Positions 11,241-23,480 of a DNA stretch of 64,000 bases are shown here, piece by piece. Source of the stretch: Lactuca virosa (lineage: Eukaryota > Streptophyta > Magnoliopsida > Asterales > Asteraceae); assembly GCA_928212115.1 (NCBI GenBank), contig CAKMRJ010003334.1, positions 16,641,862 through 16,705,861 of the forward strand. Reading direction: 5' to 3'. Every line of letters starts with the position of its first letter. The stretch's first letter is position 1. Made by a program: the position numbers and the translations under genes. The notes beneath the pieces were generated by a model. The model was not told where the DNA came from. It was given only the letters and a program-made list of their open reading frames with translations, and searched no databases.

Positions 11241-13254
11241 ATCTAACAGTGAGTAAGTGCATTTTAATCCTAAACTTTGGTTAAAAGTTTATTAGACTAG
11301 TATTTGTTCAAATCGTTCCAAAAGTGGGTAATCTGAGTCTTAAAACTTAGGTTATAAAGTTTACCAGATTTGTGGTTTATAATTTATATAAAATTTTTGT
11401 AGGCAGTCTACTCTTAGAGGGACACTACCTATATAGATGACAGACAACATGCAACCTATGAATGCATTGAACTGTTTGTTTTGTTTTGTTTTTTTTTTGA
11501 GAAACATAACAATTAGTTGTACATACGTTATAAATTTTAACTAAACAATTAAAATTTGAATCAAAACTATTTTACCACACATCCAATAAACCACAAAACA
11601 TAGTTGGAAATGATCAATAACATCGGTTTTGATGTTCGTGCAACTATGAGAGTGTGTCCGTCCAAGGTTGTGCAGGTAAAGAGAAATGTTGGTAAAATTT
11701 TCTTCGTGTTCACTGTCTGAGAAACTCATCTTTAGAATTATGGATGATCCAAAGTAAGTGACCAACTAAATGAAATATCATTTTATATACAGACTAAATA
11801 TTTAGTTTTGAGGGGTCCAGAATGTGTATATGTGACTCCGAAATGTCAGTTCTATGTACAGTATTGACTACCATATTCCGAAATTGACTTTGTCAGCCTG
11901 AAATGTATAATGTCAGATTCCGCAATTGAAACACCATCTATCACCATCTACTCCAAAATAAATATTGTTTCCCTAAAATTCTAAATTTCGGAGATAGTAG
12001 TCATTTTTCAAATAAAAAAATAACAGGTAATTATTATTATTAAAATAATCATGAATCAGATTCCTTAATTTTCCTAAAAAATACTTATCATTTTAAATAA
12101 ATACTCCGAAACAAATCCTAAACTGATCAAAGCAGATAGACTATTCCAATAATTTGCTCTTGTATTTATAATATATCGGTTTAGAAAAAAATAAAATAAA
12201 AAAGAGCATCCACCTGATGTAAAATGTAAAATTGTAAATACAGTGGGCCATATAACTTATTTCAATAATTTATTAGCAACAGTTTGGAGGGGAAGTCAAG
12301 CAACCTCATTGCCCTTCGTTCAAGAAACCCCTTGATGTTGATATCAATGCATTGCACCCTCTCACACTTATCTCAAACAATCAACACAACAACACATATA
12401 TATGTTCACCGTTATTTTTAACGTTGGATTTTTAACTTTTTCTACTTATGATGATATTAATTTTTCATAAAAGTAATTGATAGTTTAATTTACACCTCAT
12501 CTTATGCAAACTTTTATATAACTTGGGCTTCATTGTTTGTAGTCTTATCAGTCGTCCTTTAGATTCTTTTGGAATCATAAGTCGGCTTTCACATAGAAGA
12601 TATTAAAGTTTTGCGTTTGAGCATATCTTCACGTATAGGATACCGATAATAATATATGCCCATATACATGCACATTATATTTCATTTCTTGAGGTTTATT
12701 TTTTAAAACCATGTTCACATGATCACATTAAAGAAGATATAGTATAAATCAATGATAAAACCGGTAGACAAAACATTAAGAAATTGCTGATAAATGGATA
12801 GTAAGAAGCTACAACATGGTTATGAAATTAATGATGAGGAAAATCGTAAGTCACATAAATTCGCTTCCTGTGTTTCATACTCGATCAATTTCGAGCATTA
12901 GCAACAGCCAACACCTAAGCAAAAAATGTAAATTTGCACATATCGTTTGTTGTGTGGGCTTGGGCTTACATTAGCTCATATATGGACCAACGTGTTACAT
13001 TACACGATTACATATACCAGTATGGGCCGATCGTTAGCATGTCCATACTTTTAAAATTTTGAAAATATTTATTATTGGTACTTTTTTATAAAGCATTTAC
13101 TATTTGAATAAGCATTTATAAATCTTTTTATCACTAAAATGTAGAGATGTTTTTGAAAATATCACTCCAAACACTTAATAAACTTCAACATTTAAATTTT
13201 CTTTTATTCTTTATACATTTTGGCTCTTAAATATAATAATAGTTTATTTTACAC

Positions 13255-13257
<3 letters not shown>
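11241..13257. other. AT-rich interval without a recognisable gene
   Basis: I looked on both strands for exons, RNA genes and transposon termini and found nothing that can be supported. Confidence 0.4.

Positions 13258-13301
<44 letters not shown>
13258..13301. repeat. (TA)n microsatellite
   Basis: Uninterrupted TA alternation of about 44 bp. Confidence 0.95.
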
Positions 13302-13305
<4 letters not shown>

Positions 13306-14707
13306 ACGAGAACAACTACTAATTCAAAAACATTTGAGAACAAATTTGGTCATGAAATGAAAAAAACGTGTGCATTTAAATTTTAATGGAGTGAGGGGCT
13401 TATGTGTAATTTAACTCATAATGATACCCATTGCTTTGCTTCTTCACACACAAAACCATTGACACCTCGCTCTAGTCCTGCCCTCCGCCCACCACCGCCT
13501 CCTCCCGTTATGCCCCTCCGCCTTCGACACCACCTTGTGCATTTCTTCTTCCTACGTTCTTTCACCTATTCTCGATACTTGTTCCAGTAATCTGATGCTC
13601 AACTCAGCAATTTGATCCTTGCGAAGGTACAATCACTACTCTCTTTCTCTTTTTTTCTTTCTCTCTCTAGCTCATTAGATCGACCAAATTAGAATTAAGC
13701 TTAATTATCAACTATTAGGATCGATTAGGAGCTCATGATATTGTATTTTGATACTATCGGTTCATATTCGTATCTTATGCTACATGTCTTTTGATGTGAT
13801 TTAACATCTTGTTCTTAATTGATACCAAATCGAAATTGTAAAGCTCATATTAAATTAACAATAATTAGTATTTACATTTCTCGTTTTTGTGTCTGCTCAT
13901 CTAGATGTCGGCCTAGCGGCCTCGTCCGACGGCTCATGATTCAGGTAGGTTTGAGCCCCAAATTGTGTAATTTGGTTTTCTTTTAATTGTTTTCTTAGTT
14001 ATTTAATCTCATTGTAGTTTTGCATCATTTTTATTGGTAGTAGGCATTAATTGGGATTTTAGAGATACTGAAAGAAAGACAAATATGGTCAATGCATATT
14101 GTGGAGTTCCAAATCCTAACGGCACTTGACAGTTTATATATAGATATTAGAACAAATAGGATCAGGCAGTGAATTTAGGAATCAACAACCCAACAACACA
14201 CACAAATTGCTAACAAGAAGAACTATACTGTTGTTTTGCAAAATAATCTAAGGTTGGAAATTAGGATGTTTGTGTTGTTAATGGCTAACCAATTAACCAC
14301 GATTCTTGAAAGCCACCAGTTAAATAGTTATGTTATTATTGATAATACTTTTTCCATTTACTCAATCGTACTTGGTAAAATTTCTGTCTGGATCTATTTC
14401 AAGAAAATTGGTAAGTTCTTCATATTGAACTTGATGAATATGTACTATAGACCAATATTATAGAGATACAAATGACATTCTCCTTATAAAACTAAACCAT
14501 GTTACCTAACATTCCAGTCTTTTTTGTTAACCCTTAATAATGAAATCACAAGATGTCAATCTTACAAGCACATGTCATGCAATCAATTTAAACACATACA
14601 AATGCATTTTTGCAAGTTCTTGTTAGGTTTGTTATAACTTATAGGAGTAATATATAAATGTATGGTGCCTTTGAAATTGAAATTTTGAATGCTAAGGACA
14701 CGACTAA

Positions 14708-14753
<46 letters not shown>

Positions 14754-15449
14754 AAGCTAGGATTCATAAAACTAAAAGACCAAAATACCCCCGCCCCAAT
14801 TCTGGGTTTTAGTCCGACTAAGGGCATGTTTGGTTCAAAAAATCCGATGGAATTGGAATTTGGGATTCCATTACGTACATCGCATGTTTGGTTGCCGAAT
14901 GGATAGAATTCAATTTCGTAGGAGTTGTTTTAGATTCTAACCATGAGGGTGGAGGAAAGAATTGATCAATTTTGTTCTTTTTTTATTTGTTAAAAGACTA
15001 AAAGTGTAAATGTATCACTTTGTTGACAGGAAATGATGGAGAATATACATATTATGTATATTCTCAAACAAATACAGGAGGTGTATATGTTGCTAACCAA
15101 CAAATAAAATGAAGTTGTGTACCCCCATCAAAATTATTATCAAGTATTTTATTTTTCCTATTATTATTTTTTAACCAAAATTATGCTCGCTTTTATCTTT
15201 TGATGAGATGTCATTATCATCTTTTTTATTTATTTTATTCAGGAAAACTATCAACAACCAGATGGGTCGTCTTATGGCGAAGAATGCCTTCTAGAAATTA
15301 ATGGTTTTAGCCCTCATATGGCAAAAATGTATTTGATTTACCGCCTTACTTCCAATACGGTGAGTATCTTAATGGCTTTTTTTGGAGTACTATGTATTTA
15401 CTATCTTTAGGGTTAAAATTTTAATACCAACTGTTTAATCGAAAAGGAA
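13302..15449. other. Unassigned interval
   Basis: No gene can be supported. A C/T-rich patch at about 13440-13640 resembles a 5' untranslated region, and AAGGGCATGTTTGGTT near 14820 resembles a MITE terminus, but no partner end was found for either. A (TA)n tract lies at 14707-14749. Confidence 0.35.
14707..14749. repeat. (TA)n microsatellite
   Basis: TA alternation of about 43 bp. Confidence 0.95.
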
Positions 15450-15789
15450 AAAATGAATATTGCCCATATAAATCATGTGTGATTAAATACATATAATCAC
15501 ATTTGATTAAATACATAATAACAACTACATAATTGAGAACACGAAAATTAATATTGTCCACATAAATCATATATGATTAAATACATATAATCTGATTTGA
15601 TTATATGTATCTAATGGCATATGATTTATGTTGACAAATTTCATTTTCGTTTTCTCAATACAATAAATGTTTCTCGCGTATTTAATCGCATGTGATTATA
15701 TGTATTTAATCACATATAAATTATATGGACAAATTTCATTTCCTCGTTTTCGATTCAATACGTGTTCTCATATTTTTTTATCACATGTG

Positions 15790-15853
<64 letters not shown>

Positions 15854-16640
15854 CATATGCTTTATGTGCACAAGATTCAGTTTTGTGTTCTTGATTCAAT
15901 AGTTTTTCTTTGTCCACATTAATCATATGTGATTAAATACATCTAATCACATTTGATTAAATACATGAGAAAAATTATTGAATCGAAAACGCGACAACAA
16001 ATATTGTCCATATAAAATCATATGTGATTAGATACATACAATCACATGTGAATATATACATGATACCAACTATTGAATCAACAACGCGAAGAAAAATATT
16101 TTCTACATAAATCATATGTGATTAAATATATATAATTACATGTGATTAAATATATGACACCAACTATTGAATCGAACACGTGAAAAGTATTGTCCAGATA
16201 ATCATATCTATAATCACATGTGATTATATGTATCTAATCACATATGATTTATATGGATAAGATTCGTTTTTGTATACTTGTGATTATATGTATCTAATCA
16301 TATATGATTTATATGGACAAAAAATATTTTTTTCTATACAAATCATAAGTGATTAGATACATATAATCATATGTGATTATATACAAGAGAATAACCATTG
16401 AATCAAAACTAAGAAAACAAATATTTGTTTACATTAAACATATGTTATTAAATACATATAATCAGATATGAATAAATACATGAGAAAAATGATTGAATGG
16501 AAAACATGAAAATGAACATTGTTTACATAAATCATATATATGATTAGATACATATAATCACATGTGATTATATGTATTTAATCACATGTAATTTATGTGA
16601 TTATATGTATTTAATCACATGATTTATTCCATTATATGAA
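15450..16640. repeat. Array of AATCACATGTGATT palindromes
   Basis: A degenerate tandem array. Each unit of roughly 75-95 bp holds one or two copies of AATCACATGTGATT or AATCATATGTGATT, then ATACAT spacers, and a less conserved ATTGAATCGAAAACG-like segment. Units occur in both orientations. A pure (TA)n tract interrupts it at about 15791-15849. It is non-coding; the palindromes could form cruciforms. Confidence 0.75.
15791..15849. repeat. (TA)n microsatellite inside the palindrome array
   Basis: TA alternation of about 59 bp, grown from the TATATA spacer of the surrounding units. Confidence 0.95.
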
Positions 16641-16659
16641 TTCAATCACATACAATGTT

Positions 16660-17690
16660 AGTGGTTGTAGGTAGTGAGTGGTGGTTATGTGGTGACGATG
16701 GGTGGTAAAGGTGGCGGTTTGGTGGTGACGGGTGGTGGTGGTGGTGGGTCGTGAGTGATGATGGTCGTGGGTGATAGTTGGTTTGTGGTGGTTGTGGGTG
16801 GTGATAGGTGGTGAGTGGTGTTGGTAAAGGGTGGTGGGGTGACATGTGGGGTGGTGGGTAGTGGTTATGGCGGGTGGTGGGTGGATCGGTGGAAGTGGTG
16901 TTGATGGGTGGGTAATGGTGGGTGGTGGCGGCATGTGGTGATGTTTGATGGTGGTAGGTTGTGATTGTGGTAGGTGAGGATGATGTTGGTGGGTGTTGGT
17001 TGGTGGTATAGATGATGGTGGCGGGTGGTGAGTGGAATGATGGTGACGGGTGGTGACGATGGGTGGTAGTGGTGGTGTAGGTGATAGGTTGTGGTGGTGG
17101 TGGGGGTGAGGGAGGCGGGTGGTGGTGGTTGGTGGGTGTGGTGGTGGTGACGACGGGTGGTGGTGGTGAGTGGTGAAGGCACGCGGTGATGGCGAGTGGT
17201 GGTGATGGGTGGTGGTTAGTGGTAGGGGTGGTGATGGTGGGTGGTGGGTGGGGTGATGGTTACGTGTGGTGATAGTGGGTAATGGAGGCGAGTGGTGGTG
17301 GTGGGTCGGTGGTTGGTGGTGAGGGTAGTGGGTGGTGGTAGTGGTTTCGGTGGGTGATGAATGGGTTGGTGGTGGCGATGGGTGGGTGGTGGTGGCGGGT
17401 GGAGGTTGGTGGTTGGTGGCTTGTGGTGGTGATGGTGGTGGGTGGTGATGAGGTGGTGGTGACAGGTGGTGGGTCGTGGGTGTTGGTAGTGGGTTGTAGG
17501 TTATGGTGATGGGTGGTTGGTAATGGTGGTGGGTGTGGGTGTGGGTTGTAGGTTTTGGTGATGGGTGGTTGGTAGTGGTGATTGGTGGTGGGTGGTGGTT
17601 GGTGGTGTTGAGTGGTGGGTGGTGGTAGGTGGTACGTAGTGCTGATGGGTGTTGGTTGGGTAGTGAGTGGTGTTGGTTAGTGAGTTTTTT
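16660..17690. repeat. GGT/GGTGGGTGGTGAT minisatellite, about 1 kb
   Basis: A kilobase of almost pyrimidine-free-C plus strand built from GGTGGTGGGTGGTGATGG-like units of varying length. Open frames on the other strand translate to His/Pro/Thr-rich repeats and are products of the low complexity, not genes. It directly follows the AATCACATGTGATT array, so the two may belong to one element. Confidence 0.9.
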
Positions 17691-17853
17691 AATTTTTGTG
17701 TAACTATTTTTTGATTTATATGTATTATTTTATAATTTTAATTAAAAAAATATTTTTTGCTATCTCTATCTATCTATATATATATATCTATATCTTCTCT
17801 ATATATTACTATCTCTCTATCACTCGCGAGCAGCGAGCGCGAGAGCGAGGCGG

Positions 17854-18937
17854 GTTCAATTGAGAAAAAAAAGGTTGAGCCTTGGGGAATCATTCTCAGC
17901 CACACATTTATTTTGCCGTAAAACACTTAGGCGTACCGTTGGAAATGGATAACGGATAAACATGTGTTTCCCAACCAAACATGTTTCCTTAAACTATGCT
18001 AATCATTACCTTAATATATACACAAAACATATTTTTTTCGTTTTTTTTATTTTTATAAAGCCATTATTATCGAAAAATTATTTTAAATATATCGAAATTC
18101 ATAATTTTTTGTTCTCTATAAATAGACATCCATATTGATATAGTTTTAAGATAAAATTAAAAATTTATTTTTTTTAGAGTTTCTGTTCTCGTCATTCATA
18201 AGTGAATAAAAATCTATCAGATTTTTATTACAGTACATTCGTTATTTACTTATGAATACAACGTATACTTAACTTTTTTTTTATATAATTTAAATATCGT
18301 TCATATATGAATATGACACGTAATAAAGTTTTCTTAGTTAAAATATATTTTTTACATCATCTTTCATCATATATTTTATTTATATATGAATAAAACGTGT
18401 ATTAGTTGTCGTCATATTTTATATATTGATATATGAATAAAACATTTATCAGATTTTTGTTACAGTTAATTTGTTATTCATATATGAATAAGTAGTATAA
18501 ATGATACTTAAACTGTTAAAAAAATTAATTATATATTTTTATTCATAAGTAAATAACGAATGTACTGTAGCAAAAATCTGATGCATTTTTATTCACTTAT
18601 GAATAACGATAGCTGAAAATATAAAAAAAACAAATTTTTTATTTTATGTTAAAAATATATCAATGTGGATGTCTATTAAAAAAACATGAATTTTGGTATA
18701 TTTAAAATCATTTTTCGATATAAATAGTTTCTTAAAAATTAAAAAAACGAAAAAAACTATATTTTTGTATATATTAAAGTAATGATTATCATAGTTTAAG
18801 GAAACATGCTTTGTTGGAAACATATGTGTATTTCTTATCCATTTCCGCTGGTACAACGGAAACTTTTGCGGCAAAGATAAATGAGTAACTAAAAATGATT
18901 CCCTTATTCTCAACCTTTTTTAATTTCTCAATTGAAC
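17854..18937. mobile_element. Foldback element, about 1084 bp with arms near 400 bp
   Basis: The left arm starts GTTCAATTGAGAAAA and the right arm ends TTTCTCAATTGAAC. The arms (about 17854-18262 and 18540-18937) are imperfect inverted copies over nearly their whole length, including the matching pair near 18191-18262 and 18540-18607. The short loop is itself rich in ATTCATATATGAAT palindromes, so almost the entire unit could form one hairpin. No coding sequence is seen. TATCTCTCT-like words lie outside both ends, but the context is low complexity, so a 9-bp target duplication is only possible. Confidence 0.75.
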
Positions 18938-19590
18938 TTACCTATCTCTCTCATATAACTTTATGGTTAGTTAATATATTTAATTAAATCTAAAAATTAA
19001 GATCAAATAGTATTTTTTATAGAATATCATTAAGCATTTGTCAAATTTTAAAAAGGAAACATATATCAAAGGTTAAAGAGTAAATTACATTATTCGTTCA
19101 TGTGGTTAATCCGTTTTTTAATCAACTTCAACTTTTTTCATTTATAAACCTAACAGTCCTTGAAACTTTTCTTTATCATTATTTTCATCGTAGTTAAACC
19201 TAGTTTGTGCGTTGAGTATATAATAATCATTTTACGCTATTTTAATTTTATAAATTTCAAAGTTGTTATTTATTATTAATTAGTAGGGAAAACTTAGATT
19301 AGGCTTTAATACTAAAAAAATATTATATTATTTTCGTCTATATTAAAACTATTATATTTTCTTATTTCAATTAAATTACTGTTTTATAACCGGATAAATG
19401 CAAGGAGATTGGTGGCGACACACAGCCTTGGTGGAGCGGTGACGATGAGGAAAAAATAAATTCTTGCTGAGATAGAGAAGAAAACGGCATGAGGTGCAAC
19501 AGAAGCAGGTAAAGAAAAGCGATGGAGATTAACCCAGGTAAATAAGCGAAAGAAGAAGAGGTGGACAACAATCTAATCCATATTGGCTTA
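18938..19590. other. AT-rich interval, nothing assigned
   Basis: No gene or terminus can be supported; the minus-strand open frame is short and of low complexity. Confidence 0.4.
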
Positions 19591-20181
19591 GGTGCTGTTT
19601 GTTTTTCTGAAGTAAAAATTCATGAAGTCTGCGGACCACCTCTGCAACCCTCTGCAGTAGAAGATGTGGAGCAAACTGCTGCAGACTGTAATAAGAAGCG
19701 TGTTTGTTTTTTTAACATCTGCATGCTGCTGCAGATATTAAAAAATTAAAATAAACTGATTTTATAAACTGAAAAATAGTTTTTTAATACCGAAAATTTA
19801 ATAGTGTATGACATTTCGGCAAAAATTTATGATATTTCAGCAAAAAATAATGATATTTCAACAAAAAATATTTTAGCAAAAAATAATGATAATTCATCAA
19901 GAAATTATCATTATTCAATATAAAAAAAATGAAAAAAAAATCAACAAGAATAAAAAAAAACGAAAAAAAATGTGAAATAAGATTTCAGCAAGAAAAAAAA
20001 AGAAGAAGATGTTGAAAGAGCAATACAAGTGCTGCGCGGCGCAACACACGCACAAATGTTTTTTACTTCGAAGACTTCTAAAAAACAAACAACTGCAAGA
20101 TGAAAAATGTTGCGTGTGTGCTGCTCCGCGCAACAATAAAATGTCTGAAGATGTTTTTTTTTCCAAAAAACAAACAACACC
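19591..20181. mobile_element. Tourist-like (PIF/Harbinger) MITE, 591 bp, TSD TTA
   Basis: The left end is GGTGCTGTTTGTTTTTCTG and the right end, on the other strand, is GGTGTTGTTTGTTTTTTGG, inverted repeats of about 20 bp with few mismatches. TTA flanks both ends (19588-19590 and 20182-20184), the duplication typical of PIF/Harbinger elements. Inside are CTGCAG-containing segments and A-rich tracts; there is no transposase. Confidence 0.75.
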
Positions 20182-20327
20182 TTAGACAATCGGTGCCATT
20201 GGAATCTGGAGTCAATGGCGATGGGATCAAAGAGAATAATAGAGAGCGGTGACCATGGTAGAGTAACCCAGGTAAGATAACCCCAAGAAAAGTACCTTGA
20301 TCATGTATTGTTTCTAAGGATTGTCAT

Positions 20328-20334
<7 letters not shown>

Positions 20335-20391
<57 letters not shown>
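20335..20391. repeat. (TA)n microsatellite
   Basis: TA alternation of about 57 bp. Confidence 0.95.
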
Positions 20392-20394
<3 letters not shown>

Positions 20395-21339
20395 TTATAA
20401 GTTTATGTGGGATAACCATTATAGTTTCTGAAAATTAATAGTATTACAGTTTATGACAAAATGGTAACAGTTTTTTAGAATACCAGTTACAATTTATGGA
20501 AATTAACAATGTCATATAATTATTTTGGTTGCATGTAAGCTATGCAATTGGTTTTCTTGTGTTATCCGATTGCGAAATATTAATTAAATCAAAATAAAAA
20601 ATATAATGATTTTAGTGGACACAAGAATAACATAATTATTTTTTAGCATTGATGGATAATACATTGGGTTTACTAAGCTTTTCCTTAATTATTATTCGAA
20701 AATTCATGAATAACAAAAGGCGCAACATTTAATTCGCACCCCCCAATGACACCGTCTTATTTATCTTCCTTATCACCTACACCCTTTCCTTTTTCACCCA
20801 CACTTGCAACTTGTTCTTGAGTTTTTTAAAGGAATGAACACGAAGTAAAGGAGAGTAAAAATATGTTCTTGAGATTTTTTTAAAGATGGAAAGATAAGAA
20901 AAAGCTAAAAAGAAGGAAACGTGTTCTTAAGTTTTATTTAAGGAGGAAAGGAAATGAAAGGAAAATTTTGGAGATTTTTTCCCCTTGAAATCTATCATGG
21001 GGAATATGAATGAAAGAAAGTGAAAATAATAAAATATATTTCCTTTTGCTACCCTTAATTTTTAAACTCGAGAACAGGACGTTATTGTCGTTCCCCTTCC
21101 CACTTCTCATATGACCACTGTCGAAGAAAAACGAATACATGTTCCATTTCCTTTCTCTTCATTAGTACATACGTGGAAGACAAATGGATACATGTTTCGT
21201 TTCCTCCCCATCTCTCTATCCCTAAACGTTTATGGCTACCGAACCCTGTCACTACCCTGAACCGACGAAGAAGAGCATAACCCAATAAAATTCTCTCCAA
21301 TATATGACCCATCTCAATAAGCTTGATTTTGTTTCGTAA
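20392..21339. other. Unassigned interval
   Basis: No supportable gene. A local duplication of TGTTCTTGAGTTTTTTTAAAG-like words occurs near 20812-20945. Confidence 0.35.
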
Positions 21340-21603
21340 AAATGACGATTTTGCCATTTTTTTTCCGATTTTCCGGTTTCATGATTGAACTAGTCGCATT
21401 AAAGTCCCATTATTTTACCATAATTTACGAATAAGTCCAAAATAAAATTTGTTTACAAAAAAAGAATTAATTACCCGTAAAAGTGATGATTTGATCATTT
21501 TCTCCCGGTAACACACATTTTACCAGTTTCATTGCTGACTTGAATGCCTATTCATTAAATGAGCCGATGAGAAGGATATGAAAAATTATATAATGATACG
21601 TTT

Positions 21604-23344
21604 TGTAACATCTCGACTCCCAGGTACAAATTTAAATTGATTTATATTCATTCTAGCAGGGCAACTCGACGAGTTGGAGGCCCCAACTCGCCGAGTAGAG
21701 ATTGAGATAGCCGCGTGGTTTTTAGAATCTACTCGACGAGTTGAGGGGACCAAACTCGACGAGTAGGAGCTAAGTGTGAAAACCCTAATTTTCAGGGTTT
21801 GCACCCTATTTAAAAGACCTTAAGTCCTTTACCCCTCTTCCCTCACCACCCTAACACGCTGAGAGAAACCCTAATCGAGCTACTATCATCTGTGTGTGTG
21901 TGTGAGAGAGAGAGAGAGGCTAAAAGTGTGTGTTTTAGTGCATTCTTGGAAGGAGTTTGAGGATCAAAATGCTTGGAACGAGAAAGAGCCCTTGGATCCA
22001 GTATTCTCTCAGTGTTAGCTGCCATTTGGAGGTAAAAAGTTATTACCTTGACCACTTGTGTGTTAGATCTCTCCATTAGGGAGTTTATGGCCATTTCTAT
22101 CTTCTCTTTGAGTCCCTTAGTTGTTTGAGCATGCCTTGAAGATGAGACCTCAAATCTGGACGATATTAGGTCCCTTGGGCCTAAAGATTCAAGCTTTATC
22201 AAGCTTTGGCCAACTTTCATGCATTAAAACCTTGTTGAGCTTTGGTTTGGCAACTTAGCCCTAGATGCCATGCATGAACGTAAAGCTTGCAGTTTTACGT
22301 GTTATTTTAGCATTGGGAGGCTAGATCTACAATATGGGGCCTTAGTTATGCTTAAAAACATCCGAATGAGAGAATGGACTGAAGGGACTCGACGAGTTGG
22401 TTAGGGTTTTCCCCGATAGTCTGGACGCGTTACGAACTCGGCGAGTTGAGTTGGATTTCCTGATTTTTCAGAAGAAACGAAGGAACTCGACGAGTCGCAT
22501 AGATGCACTCGATGAGTTGGGTCAACATGGACTGTTGACTCGAGTGTTGACTTCCGTTGACTTTTAGGGTTAGTCAAGTTATGGATGATGGAGATCATGG
22601 AGGGGTAAAATGGTCTTTCACCCTTTCCGAGAGTTAGAAAAGAGGTTAGCTTAACATCTTTAGAGTTGTTATAAAGTGTTAATTAGAGATGATTATGATA
22701 TGTAGGCAGAGTCTAGACCGATCGTTGAGTACGAGACCTACTTGCTTACGTACGAGGTGAGTATTCTCACTATACTTACCTGAGTGGTAATATTGTGTGA
22801 CCGGAAGGTCTTATTTGAGTTATTGACCGGAGGGTCTTATGTGCTTATACTGAGTTATGTGATATCATGCATTTTGTCTTTGTGATTTATGTTGTATATT
22901 ATTTCTGTGCCTTATGGAGTTAGGACCGGAGGGTCCAAACCGAGTTGTGAGACCGGAGGGTCTTCACTGAGATACAAGACTGGAGGGTCCGACCCGAGTT
23001 GTGAGACCAGAGGGTGTTCACTGAGACACATGGCCGGAGGGTCCTTATCGAGATATAGCCATGCGAGGCTAATTATTTGTGCGTGGTATTTTGGAGAACT
23101 CACTAAGCTTCGTGTTTACAGTGTTGTGTGAAATGTGTTTCAGGTACCTCTCAGGATCGCGGGAAGGCACCAGCATGATTGTACACACCAGCTAGAGATT
23201 ATGTTTTGAGGATTTTGGGATATTATCAAACATTTCGTTGTCTTGTGTTATGAACAACTTATAAATGTTATTTTGAGAAATGTGAAACCGTGTTTTGTGA
23301 GGTTTTAAAAACGAAAAATTTATTTGAAAATTTAGAGTGTTACA
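21604..23344 (+). mobile_element. Solo long LTR, 1741 bp, perfect TSD CGTTT
   Basis: It begins TGTAACATCTCG and ends AGAGTGTTACA, with CGTTT at 21599-21603 and 23345-23349. A TATA-like CACCCTATTTAAAAG lies near 21802. GACTCGNCGAGTT-type palindromes occur at 21663-21765 and 22386-22518. A donor GAG|GTGAGT is at 22757 and an acceptor TTTCAG|GTACC ends at 23143; between them is an array of GACCGGAGGGTC units (about 22797-23045). It is a clear relative of the solo LTR at 8653. No protein is encoded. Confidence 0.85.
22797..23045 (+). repeat. GACCGGAGGGTC array in the solo LTR
   Basis: About nine imperfect units centre on GACCGGAGGGTC. The array occupies the same place as the GACCGGAAGGTC array near 9.9 kb but has diverged by a consistent base change, so each array seems homogenised within its LTR. 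Confidence 0.8.
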
Positions 23345-23480
23345 CGTTTACCGTAAAACTTGATATCCATCGCATCCACTCATTTAATGACTAGGCGTCT
23401 AGGTTTACAATGAAACCAATAAAATGTCTGTTATTGGAAAAAAGCGGGAAATGAGCTGATAAGATGGATACATTGGGTTA

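Larger units (their letters stand above)
21340..23480. repeat. Inverted repeat whose loop holds a solo LTR
   Basis: Sequence left of the solo LTR (about 21500-21590, including CATTAAATGAG) reappears inverted just right of it (about 23355-23430, including CTCATTTAATGA). The LTR therefore landed in the spacer of an older foldback element. Further related copies, with GTAAATTANGGTAAAATAAT-like text, lie at about 23640-23945. The outer ends were not resolved. Confidence 0.6.

Noticed and set aside
13402..13590. Pro-rich 62-codon frame as a small protein
   Set aside because: Short and C/T-rich with no supporting exon downstream; it resembles untranslated leader sequence.
15667..15894. Open frames with long YIYIYI runs (also near 14.7, 46.8, 58.8 and 59.4 kb)
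   Set aside because: Translations of TA microsatellites, not genes.
16632..17182. Open frames giving His/Pro/Thr-rich proteins on the minus strand
   Set aside because: They come from the GGT-type minisatellite, appear in several frames at once and have no start context, splice sites or domain.
14820..17990. One large element between AAGGGCATGTTTGGTT (14820) and AACCAAACATGTTTCC (17977)
   Set aside because: The right motif belongs to the foldback arm at 17854-18937, and no target duplication fits; the similarity is to a common MITE-terminus word.
17809..18950. 9-bp TATCTCTCT target duplication for the foldback element
   Set aside because: The flanks are CT-rich low complexity and the copies are not directly adjacent to the arm ends, so chance is likely.
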